Positions 36,065-45,812 are shown, counted from the stretch's first letter. The stretch is 64,000 nucleotides of DNA from CAVQBP01 sp963723205 (GCA_963723205.1 CAVRQC010000025.1:124001-188000); one strand, 5' to 3'. Made by a program: numbers and translations. The notes: generated by a model not told the origin, from the sequence alone.

Positions 36065-37521
36065 TATTCTCCTTCTTCAAGAAGTTTATAATCTTCTCCG
36101 GATGAGAAAGTCGAAATAATCAGGAATGTAACTGCAGAAGTTGTTATACCAAAAATATTCGGATCAAGTCCAAAAGGTAAAGGAATTTTAATAATAATTA
36201 ATGTAATAGTTGTTATACCGCCAAGCAGCATTGAACTCATTGCAGCAGTAGAATTTCTTTTGTTAAAAAATAATGCAGCAATAAGCGGTACAAATAACCC
36301 TGATACCATAAATGCATAAGAATACAGCATGAGTTGAAGTACATTCTGCATAGTTGTTGCGATTAGGAGTGAGAGAAGACCGAGAAGAAGGGTAGCAATT
36401 TGTGATATTCTTAAAAACTTTTTATGGTTCGGACCAACGGGGAATAATTTATCGTAAAGATCTGAGACAACATTTCCCGATGAAGCCATAAGACAACTAT
36501 CTGCTGTAGACATAATTGCAGAGAAATACGCAGACATCATAATCCCCATTAATCCAACGGGCAAAATAGTTCTTAACAGCATTGGAAGCCCCATTTCGGG
36601 ATCCATTGAAGCTATATTACTGAAACCAAGATAGGCAAATGTGCCGTTATCAGCAGCTACTCTGCCGAAGATACCTAGAAGAACACCCATAAAAGCCATC
36701 AACGGCCATTCAAATATTCCGGCAATGAACCAGGCACGTTTAGCTGTTTTTTCATCGCGGCAGGCGTAAATTCTCTGGTACAAAGTCATACCTACAAACC
36801 ATATCGGTATAATTGTAATGCCCCAGTTTACAAGAGTCTGCCATGAAACATTTGTAAAAGTAAAAAACTCAGCGGGAACAGATTGTGCTATCTTTTCATA
36901 ACCGCCGAGAGCAAAATAAGTGAAAGGAAGACCAACAAGAATAAGTCCTCCCATTAAGATTATCCATTGAACCGTATCAGTATAAATTACTGCTTTTATT
37001 CCGCCAAGTGCAGTATAACCAATAACAATTAATCCCATAATCCAAAGTGCAGTATCCAGATCAAGATTTATAAAAGAAGCTGAAGCAAGTTTTGCACCCG
37101 CAAGTATTTGAGAGCTTGTAAATCCCAGGTAACCTATCGCAGATATAATTGCAGCGATGAAGGCAACTTTTTTATTATATAAAGATTCAAATATTTGGGG
37201 AAAGGTAAGAAGGTTTTTGAAATTTTCTAATTTATTAACTTTAGGAATTAGAATTACAGCGCTCATCCAGGCACCGATTAATCCTGTGAAAAGCATCCAT
37301 GAACCGGATAAACCGATCATAAATCCGAGCCCACCCAGACCAATTGAAAAACCTCCGCCAACATCTGTAGCTACAACCGAAAGCCCGACATGAAGACTGC
37401 CCATTTCTCTTCCACCGACATAATAATCATCAGCATTCTCATTTTTATTCATAAAGAAAAAGCCAATACCCAGCATTGTTGCCATATATACAATAAATAT
37501 CAGGAGATCTAAAAAATGCAT
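36064..37521 (-). CDS. Sodium:solute symporter (SSS family)
   Basis: 485 residues, about 13 membrane helices. Family features include NADDYYVGGREMG after helix 1, VVATDVGGGFSIG, and a long SAIMSTADSCLMASSGNVVSDLY segment typical of SSS transporters. Gene order (racemase, symporter, M20 hydrolase, racemase) suggests uptake of an amino acid or an acylated derivative by sodium symport. The substrate cannot be read from the sequence. Confidence 0.88.
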   Translation of the reverse strand: MHFLDLLIFIVYMATMLGIGFFFMNKNENADDYYVGGREMGSLHVGLSVVATDVGGGFSIGLGGLGFMIGLSGSWMLFTGLIGAWMSAVILIPKVNKLENFKNLLTFPQIFESLYNKKVAFIAAIISAIGYLGFTSSQILAGAKLASASFINLDLDTALWIMGLIVIGYTALGGIKAVIYTDTVQWIILMGGLILVGLPFTYFALGGYEKIAQSVPAEFFTFTNVSWQTLVNWGITIIPIWFVGMTLYQRIYACRDEKTAKRAWFIAGIFEWPLMAFMGVLLGIFGRVAADNGTFAYLGFSNIASMDPEMGLPMLLRTILPVGLMGIMMSAYFSAIMSTADSCLMASSGNVVSDLYDKLFPVGPNHKKFLRISQIATLLLGLLSLLIATTMQNVLQLMLYSYAFMVSGLFVPLIAALFFNKRNSTAAMSSMLLGGITTITLIIIKIPLPFGLDPNIFGITTSAVTFLIISTFSSGEDYKLLEEGE

Positions 37522-37534
37522 TAAGTTCCTTTTT

Positions 37535-38614
37535 TTAAATGATTTTTTTTGACATATAGCGTGAATTCATCAATCTGGCAATAGAAGTATAATTGGGACG
37601 AAAGTGTAATTGCCCTCCCATCTTATTACCGTTTAAATTATTTCCAAGATCGTAAACAGTCATATCGGAAGTAGTACCGACAAAACTTATAGAATCATCT
37701 TTAGGAAAAATATTGTTTACATCTACATCGAGCTGTCCGAAATCAACAATACAGCGGTATGATTCCTTATTATCATTTTTATCAAACTCAACTGTTTGAC
37801 CAATATTCCCTTCTCCAATGATTCCATCAGGTACCGCTTCTTTTTTTGAAATTTCTAAAATTTCAGCAGAGAATTCAATAGTATTTGTTGACAGATTTCG
37901 GAATGGTTTACCGTCAAGCGGTGAAACACCAAGCAGTGCAGCTTCACCAATTCTAAAGTGATTTAATGCAGCCGGAACTTTGTTCTTATCAATAAGAGGA
38001 AGGGTAATCGAAGTTCCACCTGAGATAAGCTCGAGGTTTGTACCGAATTTAGCATCAATAAGATTTTTATACAGGCTTAGTTGAATAAGCTTATCATAAG
38101 TCGGTTCAACACCATACATACACCCAAGATTTGTTCCTATCCCGATTATATCAATATTTTCAAGATTAAATATTTTTTCATAGAAATGTAAGACTTCGTC
38201 ACGCACAATTCCTTCACGCAATTCACCCATTTCTATCATAACAATTATTCTATGTTTCTTGCCTTGAAACCCAGCTTCAGTATTTATCCTTTCAATCGTA
38301 CTGAATGAAGAATTTAATGATATATCCGAATATTTAACTATACTTGGTACCAGATTGGGTGCAGGCGGTTTAATATACATAGTAACGAGGTCAGGTTTGA
38401 TTTCCTTAACTACTTTAAGATTTGACAGCCTGGAATCACCTAAAGAATGGAGGTTTTTTATTTCCGGATTGAAGAGAATTTTTTCCAGCACTGGTTTATT
38501 ACCACAAAGCATTTTAGTAACCAGTGTCCACTCAATATTTTTTTTCGAAAGATATTTATTTAGTTTCTTTATATTGCTGAGAATTTTTTCAGTATTTATC
38601 GATAACGTAGCCAT
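37535..38614 (-). CDS. Ornithine/alanine racemase-like PLP enzyme (YhfX/Orr-type)
   Basis: 359 residues, ATG preceded by AGGAG. N-terminal alanine-racemase barrel in which the PLP Lys is probably in LVTKMLCGN, with LHSLGDSRLSNL, MIEMGELREGI, GGTSITLPL and FRIGEAALLG as recognisable conserved pieces. This pattern belongs to the ornithine-racemase/YhfX branch rather than classical Alr. Thirteen bases upstream of the symporter gene. It is the second, distinct amino-acid racemase of the operon. Confidence 0.8.
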   Translation of the reverse strand: MATLSINTEKILSNIKKLNKYLSKKNIEWTLVTKMLCGNKPVLEKILFNPEIKNLHSLGDSRLSNLKVVKEIKPDLVTMYIKPPAPNLVPSIVKYSDISLNSSFSTIERINTEAGFQGKKHRIIVMIEMGELREGIVRDEVLHFYEKIFNLENIDIIGIGTNLGCMYGVEPTYDKLIQLSLYKNLIDAKFGTNLELISGGTSITLPLIDKNKVPAALNHFRIGEAALLGVSPLDGKPFRNLSTNTIEFSAEILEISKKEAVPDGIIGEGNIGQTVEFDKNDNKESYRCIVDFGQLDVDVNNIFPKDDSISFVGTTSDMTVYDLGNNLNGNKMGGQLHFRPNYTSIARLMNSRYMSKKII

Positions 38615-38625
38615 AATATCTGCTC

Positions 38626-39069
38626 CTATTTTATTAAGCGCATCTCTGCATATTTGGTCGTAAATCCGATCCTTTCATATAACCTTTTCGCCGGGTTATC
38701 ATATTCAACATGAAGTGCTACATTCCCATCAGCCATATCAATAGCTTTATTGCAAATTTCCCTTCCATAGCCTTTTCCACGACATGAACTATCAACAGCA
38801 ACATAAACAAGAATATTTTCCGGGATATATCCTTCCATCCCTGTTTTATTCATGACAAGCTCACCTATAAGCTTATCATCATCGTATGCAGCCAGAAGAA
38901 ATCCGCCTTTTCCTTTATTATCTGAAAAGGCATAATCTATAGATTTGGAGATTGCTTCTTTTGTATCTCCAAACTTTTCCAGATGCTCATGTAAAAAATT
39001 TATAAATTTGTTTCTGGATAGATCGGACGAAAATTCCGAATCTTTTCTGATTATTTTGTAATAAAGCAT
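38626..39069 (-). CDS. GNAT family N-acetyltransferase
   Basis: 147 residues from ATG 39067-39069, which has AAGGAATTAAA before it; an upstream in-frame extension of 27 codons looks non-coding. GNAT core: VAVDSSCRGKGYGREICNKAIDMA (acetyl-CoA loop RGKGYG) and VEYDNPAKRLYERIGFTTKY. First gene of the five-gene racemase operon, 11 bp before the Orr-type gene. It may acetylate an amino acid or related amine; substrate unknown. Confidence 0.85.
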   Translation of the reverse strand: MLYYKIIRKDSEFSSDLSRNKFINFLHEHLEKFGDTKEAISKSIDYAFSDNKGKGGFLLAAYDDDKLIGELVMNKTGMEGYIPENILVYVAVDSSCRGKGYGREICNKAIDMADGNVALHVEYDNPAKRLYERIGFTTKYAEMRLIK

Positions 39070-39388
39070 TTTAATTCCTTTTTTATTTAAAAGTACACCC
39101 GCAGTTATAAGTCTGTTAAACCTTTTTGCAAATGAATTATAGTGGATCAAACGAAGTTTTTCTGAGGATTTTTTTATCTTTTATTTTTATGAACATAATT
39201 AAGATAAGATAAAATTATTTAATAAAAATGCAAGTTTTAGCAGTAAATTAGTAATTTGTTACAGTATTATTTTTAATAACTTATAGTTCTTTAAATACTT
39301 GCAATAAAAGATAATAAATGTAAAATAAGAATTCTATTTATTTAACTTTTGTAAACAGAAATTTATTGATAAAACTGGGAGACAAACT
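39070..39388. other. Intergenic region between divergent GNAT and marC genes
   Basis: 319 bp, AT-rich. It must hold the leftward promoter of the racemase operon and the rightward promoter of marC. No convincing -33/-7 pair, repeat or RNA gene is visible. A GGGAGA ribosome site precedes marC. Confidence 0.4.
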
Positions 39389-40024
39389 ATGTACGGAATT
39401 TTTATCTTCGCTTCTACTGTGTTTATGGGATTCTTTGCAATCATGAATCCAATAGGAAATATGCCGATATTTATTGGTCTTGTTGAAGGGGTTGATAAAT
39501 CCGAACAAAAGAAAATCGCCTGGAAATCTGTATCATTAGCGTTTTTAATAGTTGCAGCATTTTCAATATTCGGCAGCCTGATTTTTAAAGCATTTGGAAT
39601 AACTCTTCCCGCTTTTCAAATTGGAGGCGGTTTACTTATTTTTATTGTCGGTTATCAGCTGCTTCATGGTAAAGAATCAGCTATGCACCATCCTTCCGAA
39701 GGAGAAAACGATCAAGATACTTCGATTGAAGATATTGCAATTTCACCTTTAGCAATTCCAATATTAGCAGGGCCGGGAACTATTTCTACAGCGATGAATT
39801 TTGTTGGTGAAGGTTCGTCCATTTTGCACATTGCTATAGTAATTGGAGTATTTGCATTAATTTGTATTATAACATATTTCTGTTTTGTATTTGGTGAAAA
39901 AATACTTTTGCATTTTAAAAAAGGAGTAGTAAAGGTAATAACCAGACTGATGGGTTTAATTATTACTATAATTTCCGTTCAAATGGTTATCGCTGGGATT
40001 CATAATGCAATTAAAATGAATTAA
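39389..40024 (+). CDS. MarC family membrane protein
   Basis: 211 residues with six probable membrane helices. Conserved N-terminal FMGFFAIMNPIGNMPIFIGL and the central SPLAIPILAGPGTISTAM motif define the MarC/NAAT family. Some archaeal members move small neutral amino acids; bacterial function is uncertain. It is divergent from the racemase operon. Confidence 0.88.
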   Translation: MYGIFIFASTVFMGFFAIMNPIGNMPIFIGLVEGVDKSEQKKIAWKSVSLAFLIVAAFSIFGSLIFKAFGITLPAFQIGGGLLIFIVGYQLLHGKESAMHHPSEGENDQDTSIEDIAISPLAIPILAGPGTISTAMNFVGEGSSILHIAIVIGVFALICIITYFCFVFGEKILLHFKKGVVKVITRLMGLIITIISVQMVIAGIHNAIKMN

Positions 40025-40243
40025 TAATTTTGTACTCTTATTACATTGTCAATATTCAAGTAGCAGGTAAAGATATTAAGCAGCTAAATCTTAATTATGT
40101 AATAGAATAAAAAACCTTAATGCTACTTTAATTAAGATATTTATAAATGTAATGTTGAATTGGTAATTCGCCCTCATAAATAAGTTAAACAGAAAAAATA
40201 ATTTACTTTTTAAAGAAAGTTTGAAGCATAAAATTTATTGTTT

Positions 40244-40480
40244 TTATTTTTCAGGAGGGGGGTGTTTTTTAATTCGGTACGAAATCCAGAGTGCTGCAGA
40301 ACCAACTATAATAAAGAATAATGTAATTGCAGTAAATATTTCAACATCAGCAAATAGCAAACCTGGTCCATTCTTTGACCTTTCAATAAAAGAAATTACG
40401 GCATAATAAGCAGACATTATAGAAATAAGTAAAGAAATTATTCCAGCAATAGTAAGTAATGAACCAAGTGTTTTCCTCAT
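40244..40480 (-). CDS. Small two-helix membrane protein, unknown
   Basis: 78 residues. Two hydrophobic helices (about 7-31 LGSLLTIAGIISLLISIMSA, and 46-66 VEIFTAITLFFIIVGSAALW) and a basic, Pro-rich tail (RIKKHPPPEK). It begins 21 bp after ruvA on the same strand, and frame and hydrophobicity make it a believable gene. I do not recognise the family. Confidence 0.6.
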   Translation of the reverse strand: MRKTLGSLLTIAGIISLLISIMSAYYAVISFIERSKNGPGLLFADVEIFTAITLFFIIVGSAALWISYRIKKHPPPEK

Positions 40481-40501
40481 AAGAATTTTATGCTGTACGG
40501 A

Positions 40502-41080
40502 TTACTTATTTAAATCACTTAAAGCCTTTTTAATTAACTCTTCTAATGAAATCTCAGGCATTGAACTATTGATATCCCTTACTGTTTTTTCAGCCAATTT
40601 AGTGTTATAGCCAAGAGTTGTTAATGCGGCAACTGCTTCATTCTTTATATTGAATGAAATTTCTGTCGCTTCTCCTTTTACTTCATTGACTTTATTCTTT
40701 AATTCAAGCACCAGTCTTTCGGCAGTTTTTCTTCCTATTCCCGGAACAGCAACAATTCTAGAAAGATTTGCAGATTGGATAGCATGTCTAAGTTCATCGA
40801 CTCTTATTCCCGACAAAATGCTTACAGCTAATTTTGGTCCTATGCCGGTAATAGAGACCAGCAGTTCAAACATTTCTTTTTCTGCTTCTGAAAAAAAACC
40901 ATAAAGTGAAATTGAATCTTCTTTAACACTTGTATGTATAAATAATGAAGCAGATTCTTTCCCTGTTATCTGTTCAAAAGTATTTATGGAAATATTTACT
41001 AGGTATCCTACTCCATTAACATCCAGCAGAATCTGTGTTGGTCTGCTCGAAATTATTTTACCTGATAAAAAGCCGATCAT
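40502..41080 (-). CDS. ruvA: Holliday junction branch migration protein RuvA
   Basis: 192 residues from ATG 41078-41080 (MIGFLSGKI, the usual RuvA start); a TTG four codons upstream is not needed. Domain I OB-fold with VNGVGYLV, domain II with the two helix-hairpin-helix motifs (LVSITGIGPKLAVSILSG and IVAVPGIGRKTAERLVLELK), and domain III at the end (LTTLGYNTKLAEKTVRDI). Recognises Holliday junctions with RuvB, which is not in the window. Confidence 0.95.
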   Translation of the reverse strand: MIGFLSGKIISSRPTQILLDVNGVGYLVNISINTFEQITGKESASLFIHTSVKEDSISLYGFFSEAEKEMFELLVSITGIGPKLAVSILSGIRVDELRHAIQSANLSRIVAVPGIGRKTAERLVLELKNKVNEVKGEATEISFNIKNEAVAALTTLGYNTKLAEKTVRDINSSMPEISLEELIKKALSDLNK

Positions 41081-41121
41081 AATAATTAACAATTAAAATT
41101 TAATAATGAATAATTTTGAAG

Positions 41122-41149
41122 GTCAAAAGTCAAAAATCAAAGGTTAAAA
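41122..41149. repeat. Heptanucleotide tandem repeat (4 units)
   Basis: Units GTCAAAA, GTCAAAA, ATCAAAG, GTTAAAA in the ruvC-ruvA gap. Two units are identical. Same unit type as at 18486-18506 and 24206-24240. Confidence 0.55.
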
Positions 41150-41234
41150 AAAGGAACTATATAACTATTAAGCAATTTAACAATTTTATAAAAATGAATA
41201 TTAATTATTTATAATATATTGTAGAACAAATTTT

Positions 41235-41783
41235 TTAATTCTTAACAACTCTTTCCGGGTAAGTTTCAATAAAAGATTTCCAATCCTTGTTTCTTTTTAT
41301 TGAACCATTGCCTTTGGTAATTCTGAATGCATGACAAATTGCAACAGCAAGGGCATCGGATTCATCATATCTCATCTTCTCTTCTTTTAATTCAAGTAAA
41401 GTTTTGATCATATAATAAACCTGCTCCTTTGATGCAGAGCCTCTTCCAACAACAGATTTCTTTATTTCTCTCGGTGAATATTCGCTGGTAGGAATTTTTT
41501 TGTGGACTGCAGCAAGAAGGGCAGCACCACGTGCATAACCAATTTTCATTGCTGATTGAACATTCTTCCCGTAAAAAGCAGTCTCAATTGCAAATTCATC
41601 GGGCTTGAATGCATCAATTATTTTAACAAGTTCATCATAAATAATTTCAAGCTTACATGGTAAACTTTTATTGGAAGGAAGTTTTATTATTCCGTTTATT
41701 AACCGGATATAACTATTATTTTTCTGCTTTATAATACCAAAGCCGGTGTAATTTGTCCCCGGATCAACTCCAAGTATTATCAT
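41235..41783 (-). CDS. ruvC: Crossover junction endodeoxyribonuclease RuvC
   Basis: 182 residues. Catalytic acids in ILGVDPGTNYTGFG (Asp7), FAIETAFYGKN (Glu), and YDESDALAVAICH (the final Asp pair). It cuts Holliday junctions. Located 58 bp after yebC and before ruvA, a common arrangement. The C-terminus is slightly extended relative to E. coli RuvC. Confidence 0.95.
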   Translation of the reverse strand: MIILGVDPGTNYTGFGIIKQKNNSYIRLINGIIKLPSNKSLPCKLEIIYDELVKIIDAFKPDEFAIETAFYGKNVQSAMKIGYARGAALLAAVHKKIPTSEYSPREIKKSVVGRGSASKEQVYYMIKTLLELKEEKMRYDESDALAVAICHAFRITKGNGSIKRNKDWKSFIETYPERVVKN

Positions 41784-41841
41784 TTAGGAAACCTTTGATA
41801 TTGCGATTTTCAAATGATTCCTTAATCTTGGAAATAAAGGA

Positions 41842-42564
41842 TCAAATAAAATCTGCATTGGAATAGACATTCTGAACATCGTCACTGTCTTCCAACGATT
41901 CAATTAATTTCATAATTTTTTCTGCATCTTCTCCTTCAACGGAAACAGCATTTTTTGCAATCCACTGGAGAGAAGCATTTTCAATCTCTATACTTTTATT
42001 TACCAGGGCTTTTCTTACAGGTTCAAAAGCTTCAAGTGGTGTTTGTACTTCAAAATAATCATCTTCAACATGGAGATCTTCAGCACCATCATCCAAAATA
42101 ATTTCCATTATCTCATCTTCGGTTCTATCTTTTTTGGGAAGAAGAATTATTCCTTTCCGATCAAACATCCAGGCAACAGATCCATTTTCACCCAAACTTC
42201 CGCCACTTTTACTGAATAGATGTCTGACTTCAGCGACTGTCCTGTTTTTATTGTCAGTTGCAACTTCCACCATAATAGCAATACCGCTAGGGCCATAACC
42301 TTCGTAAATCAATTCATGATAAGATTGTCCTTCCAACTCACCGGTCGCTTTTTTTATAGCACGCTCAATATTATCCTGTGGCATATTTGCAGCTTTTGCG
42401 TTATCAACGGCAAGTCTTAATCTCGGATTACCTTCCGGATCTCCCCCGCCTTCCCTTGCCGCAATAGTAATTTCTTTGATAAGCTTGGTAAACATTTTAC
42501 CCCTTTTAGCGTCTATTACAGCTTTTTTTCTTCTTGTAGTTGCCCACTTAGAATGACCTGACAT
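41842..42564 (-). CDS. yebC: YebC/PmpR family regulator
   Basis: 240 residues, standard length. N-terminal MSGHSKWATTRRKKAVIDAKRGKMFTKL is the family signature, followed by GGGDPEGNPRLRLAVDNAKAANMPQDNIERAIKK, YEGYGPSGIAIMVE and KSGGSLGENGSVAWMF. Members act as transcription regulators or translation-related factors. The start lies inside the 3' end of recJ (17-bp overlap). Confidence 0.95.
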   Translation of the reverse strand: MSGHSKWATTRRKKAVIDAKRGKMFTKLIKEITIAAREGGGDPEGNPRLRLAVDNAKAANMPQDNIERAIKKATGELEGQSYHELIYEGYGPSGIAIMVEVATDNKNRTVAEVRHLFSKSGGSLGENGSVAWMFDRKGIILLPKKDRTEDEIMEIILDDGAEDLHVEDDYFEVQTPLEAFEPVRKALVNKSIEIENASLQWIAKNAVSVEGEDAEKIMKLIESLEDSDDVQNVYSNADFI

Positions 42565-44293
42565 CTATCAACTCCCTATTATTATCTTTTACTTTTATAT
42601 CTTTGAATTTAAATTGTGGAAAAATTCTTCCGTCTTTAAATGTTTTATCAATTGTAAAAATAACATCGAGCAGGGAACCATCTTTATTAATTAAATCGCA
42701 ATAATTTCCCATATTAAAGCCTATACAATCAAACACTTTTTCAGAACCGTTCTGTTTCAAACATACTATTAAATGATCTGAACCAACTATTCTTGGTATG
42801 TTTGCTACTTCAACATTTTCTGCCAAAAATACGGGGCGCATATTTCCCGGGCCAAAAGGAGAAAATTGATCCAAAATTCTTAAAAACTTGGGTGTAATTT
42901 CTGAAAATTTAATTTTAGAATCTATATTTATTTCAGGAAAAAGATCTTCATCCGAAATAGATTCTTTTACAATTTGATTAAATCTCGATTTAAATTCATC
43001 AATTTTTTCAATTTCCACTGCAAGCCCGGCTGCAGCTTTATGACCGCCAAATTGAATCAACAAATCTTCACATTTTTCCAAGGCTTCATAAATATTAAAA
43101 TTTGAGATACTCCTTGCCGAGCCTTTGGCTACTCCATCGATAGTAGTTAACATAATTGCGGGGCGATAATATTTTTCAACAAGTCTTGAAGCTACAATAC
43201 CAATAACTCCTGGATGCCAAGATTCCTGGTGAAGGATTATTGCAAGGTCCTTATCCATATCCAGAGAATTTTCTACTATTTCCAATGCGTTGTCAAAAGT
43301 ATCAACATCAATTTTTCTTCTTTCATAATTTTCTGTTTCAAGAACATGCGCCAGGTTGAATGCTTCTTCTTTATCTTTGGTTATAAAAAGCTGTACTGCT
43401 CTTTCGGCATCTCCTAACCTGCCTACAGCATTAACTCTCGGGGCAATGGTAAAGACAACCTGGCCGGAAGTTAAATTACCCGGTTCCATACTGCTGCTTT
43501 TAATTAATGCTAATATTCCAGGTCTTGGTTTTTGATTTATTTGTTCCAAACCTGCTTTAACTAAAATTCTGTTTTCATCCACAAGAGGAACAATATCGGC
43601 AGCACCAGCCAACGCTACCAGGTCCAGGTACTGCATGGGTAAATCCCTTTTACCTATTCTCTCTGAAACACCAAGGGCAAGCTTAAGAGCAACTCCTGCA
43701 CCAGATAAGTATTTAAAAGGATAATTGCATTCGGGTTTTAACGGATCAAGAACAGCCAGAGCATCTGGGATTGTTTCTTTCGGCTGGTGGTGATCACAAA
43801 TAATTACATCAATTCCCAGGGATTTTGCATATTTGGTTTCATCGACGGCAGTAATACCGCAATCGACAGCAATAAGGAGAGAAGTTCCTTTATTTTTAAC
43901 CGAATCAATAGCTAATTTTGATAAGCCATAACCATCAGTAAGTCTTTTTGGAATATAATATTCTACATTTGCATCAAGTTCTTTCAAAAAAAGATAGAGA
44001 AGTGCAGTAGAACAAGTACCATCTACATCATAATCACCATAAATACAAATTAATTGATTTTCAGTAAGAGCTTTTATAACACGGGTTGTTGCTTCTTCCA
44101 TACCGTGCATTAAAAAAGGGTCATGAAGTGAATCTAAGGAAGGACGAAAGAAATTTTTAGCCTGAGAAAAGCTTTTAACATTTCTAATGACCAGCAGTTT
44201 TGCTAAAACTTCGGAAATATTAAGTGAATCTGCCAAAGATTGAACGGCATATTCATCTTCAATAGTTTTTATTTTCCAACGCTTTTTCTGCAT
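42548..44293 (-). CDS. recJ: Single-stranded-DNA-specific exonuclease RecJ
   Basis: 581 residues from ATG 44291-44293 (MQKKRWKIK); a start ten codons upstream is less likely. DHH phosphoesterase motifs: ICIYGDYDVDGTCSTALLY (DxD), LLIAVDCGIT, IICDHHQP, and LDPLKPECNYPFKYLSGAGVALKLAL. DHHA1 domain with FGGHKAAAGLAV, then the OB-fold (FLAENVEVANIPRIVGSDH). A 5'-3' nuclease of recombination repair. It overlaps yebC and starts just downstream of rnpB on the same strand. Confidence 0.94.
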   Translation of the reverse strand: MQKKRWKIKTIEDEYAVQSLADSLNISEVLAKLLVIRNVKSFSQAKNFFRPSLDSLHDPFLMHGMEEATTRVIKALTENQLICIYGDYDVDGTCSTALLYLFLKELDANVEYYIPKRLTDGYGLSKLAIDSVKNKGTSLLIAVDCGITAVDETKYAKSLGIDVIICDHHQPKETIPDALAVLDPLKPECNYPFKYLSGAGVALKLALGVSERIGKRDLPMQYLDLVALAGAADIVPLVDENRILVKAGLEQINQKPRPGILALIKSSSMEPGNLTSGQVVFTIAPRVNAVGRLGDAERAVQLFITKDKEEAFNLAHVLETENYERRKIDVDTFDNALEIVENSLDMDKDLAIILHQESWHPGVIGIVASRLVEKYYRPAIMLTTIDGVAKGSARSISNFNIYEALEKCEDLLIQFGGHKAAAGLAVEIEKIDEFKSRFNQIVKESISDEDLFPEINIDSKIKFSEITPKFLRILDQFSPFGPGNMRPVFLAENVEVANIPRIVGSDHLIVCLKQNGSEKVFDCIGFNMGNYCDLINKDGSLLDVIFTIDKTFKDGRIFPQFKFKDIKVKDNNRELIDVRSF

Positions 44294-44324
44294 TAAATTT
44301 CCATCATAAAATAATAAGAACAAA

Positions 44325-44732
44325 AGTTCAACCTGTAAGCCGAATCCTGTTTCTCATTTAAAAAAATGAGACGGCAATTATTTGTCTAGTCCCGGAGTTA
44401 CCCCCGGGCTCGAGCGGTCTACCCGGAATTCCAGCCCCAATAAATCGGGTGCTTCAAAGCGAACAACTTTGTCCCAACCATATGTGAGAAGATTTCCATA
44501 TTTGACCTTGCTTCGGGTGGGGTTTACCATGCCTCCGATATTACTACCGGAGCGGTAGGCTCTTACTCTACCTTTTCACCTTTACTCCGCAAAAACGGAG
44601 AAGTATCTTTTCTGCGGCACTTTCCGTATTTTAAGCTTTAACTTAAAATCCCGGATGTTATCCGGCACCCTGTTCTACGAAGTTCGGACTTTCCTCTTTC
44701 TTTCTTCAAGAAAGCAATTGCCCGGTTGAACC
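44325..44732 (-). ncRNA. rnpB: RNase P RNA (bacterial type A-like)
   Basis: Minus-strand RNA of about 408 nt. The 5' GTTCAACC (44731-44724) pairs with 3' GGTTGAAC (44333-44326) to form helix P1. The universal GAGGAAAGTCCGAAC lies near the 5' end (around 44690), the matching ACAGGATTCGGCTTAC lies at the 3' end, and several GC-rich helices lie between. Processes tRNA 5' ends with RnpA protein. Ends are set by P1 pairing and could be off by a few bases. Confidence 0.93.
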
Positions 44733-45070
44733 TTTTTTAAATTCCTAATATTGTTAAACTTTATTATTCAAAAAAAAAGCTAACATTAATCGTTAAGTGA
44801 TGAAACTTAAATTATTTAATTAAACAAATATAACAAAATACTGCTCTTAAAAAAGCAGAAAAGTTGTTATACGGTTGTTAAATTTTAAAAATGATAAGGT
44901 TTTGGATATTTAGCGGTAAGCAGATATAAATGATTATAATTATATTTTTCCGGAATATAATACCAAGATAATATTAGAATAGTATATTTTATTTAAGGAT
45001 AAATTACTCTAAAATAAAAATGATCCGGTTACCTTAAGTATCCTAAAGAAAATTGAAGATTTATCTATGA
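44733..45070. other. Intergenic region upstream of rnpB
   Basis: 338 bp, very AT-rich. It must contain the leftward rnpB promoter. A TTTG at about 44770 with a weak -7 near 44750 is possible but not convincing. No ORF, tRNA, repeat or terminator with a good stem seen. Confidence 0.4.
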
Positions 45071-45799
45071 TTATTCGGAATCAACAGTCTCTGCAACTTC
45101 TGCCGAGACTAAAATCCTTCCACAGTATTCACAAAAGAAAAGCCTGTTATTTCTTCTAATCTCAAGCTGTCTTTGAGAAGGTACAATATTATGACAACCT
45201 GAACAGGCAGAGCGTTTAATTGTAGCAACCGCTTTCCCTTTTTTAGCTTTTCTAATACGCATATAAGCAGAATAGTCTGGTTTTTTCGTTTTAGCTTCAA
45301 TCTCTTTTCGTTTTTCTCTTAGCTTTACTTCTTCTTTTTCGTTAGCTTTAATTATTTCTTTAAGATCCGCCTCTTTAGATTTTAACTCTTCTTTTAATTC
45401 ATTTAGCTGAGGTTTAGTCTCTTCAATTTCATCAGCTAAAGTTTTACTTCTGTCGGCAAGGGAATCATTTTCAGCTTCAAGTTTAGACATTTGTTCGTCA
45501 GTATGATCTATTTCTTTAGTAAGGGCATCATACTCTTTGTTATTTCTTACCTGGTAAAGCTGTGCTTTAAATTTTTTCTGATTTGTTTTAAATTTCTCTA
45601 TTTCTTCATCATTTTCTTCTCTTTTTTTCAGTGACTCTTTTCTTTCTTTTTCCTTTGAATCGATATCAACCTTTAAAGCATTAAGCTTTTCTTTTAGCGA
45701 TTCAACGGCATTCGGTAGATCACCCCTTAATTCTTCCAAGTCATCAAGCTGATCATCTATGCTTTGCAGTTCATATAGGATTAATAATCTGTCAATCAA
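45071..45799 (-). CDS. Coiled-coil zinc-ribbon protein (CdsZ-like)
   Basis: 242 residues. About 180 residues of nearly unbroken charged coiled coil, then a C4 zinc ribbon (CSGCHNIVPSQ ... FFCEYCGRIL) and an acidic tail. This layout is that of the DUF164/CdsZ family, conserved in Bacteroidota and near nif3-like genes as here (13-bp gap). The exact molecular role is not well defined; some members are linked to regulation or translation-related functions. Confidence 0.83.
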   Translation of the reverse strand: MIDRLLILYELQSIDDQLDDLEELRGDLPNAVESLKEKLNALKVDIDSKEKERKESLKKREENDEEIEKFKTNQKKFKAQLYQVRNNKEYDALTKEIDHTDEQMSKLEAENDSLADRSKTLADEIEETKPQLNELKEELKSKEADLKEIIKANEKEEVKLREKRKEIEAKTKKPDYSAYMRIRKAKKGKAVATIKRSACSGCHNIVPSQRQLEIRRNNRLFFCEYCGRILVSAEVAETVDSE

Positions 45800-45812
45800 T
45801 TTCTATTGCTCC

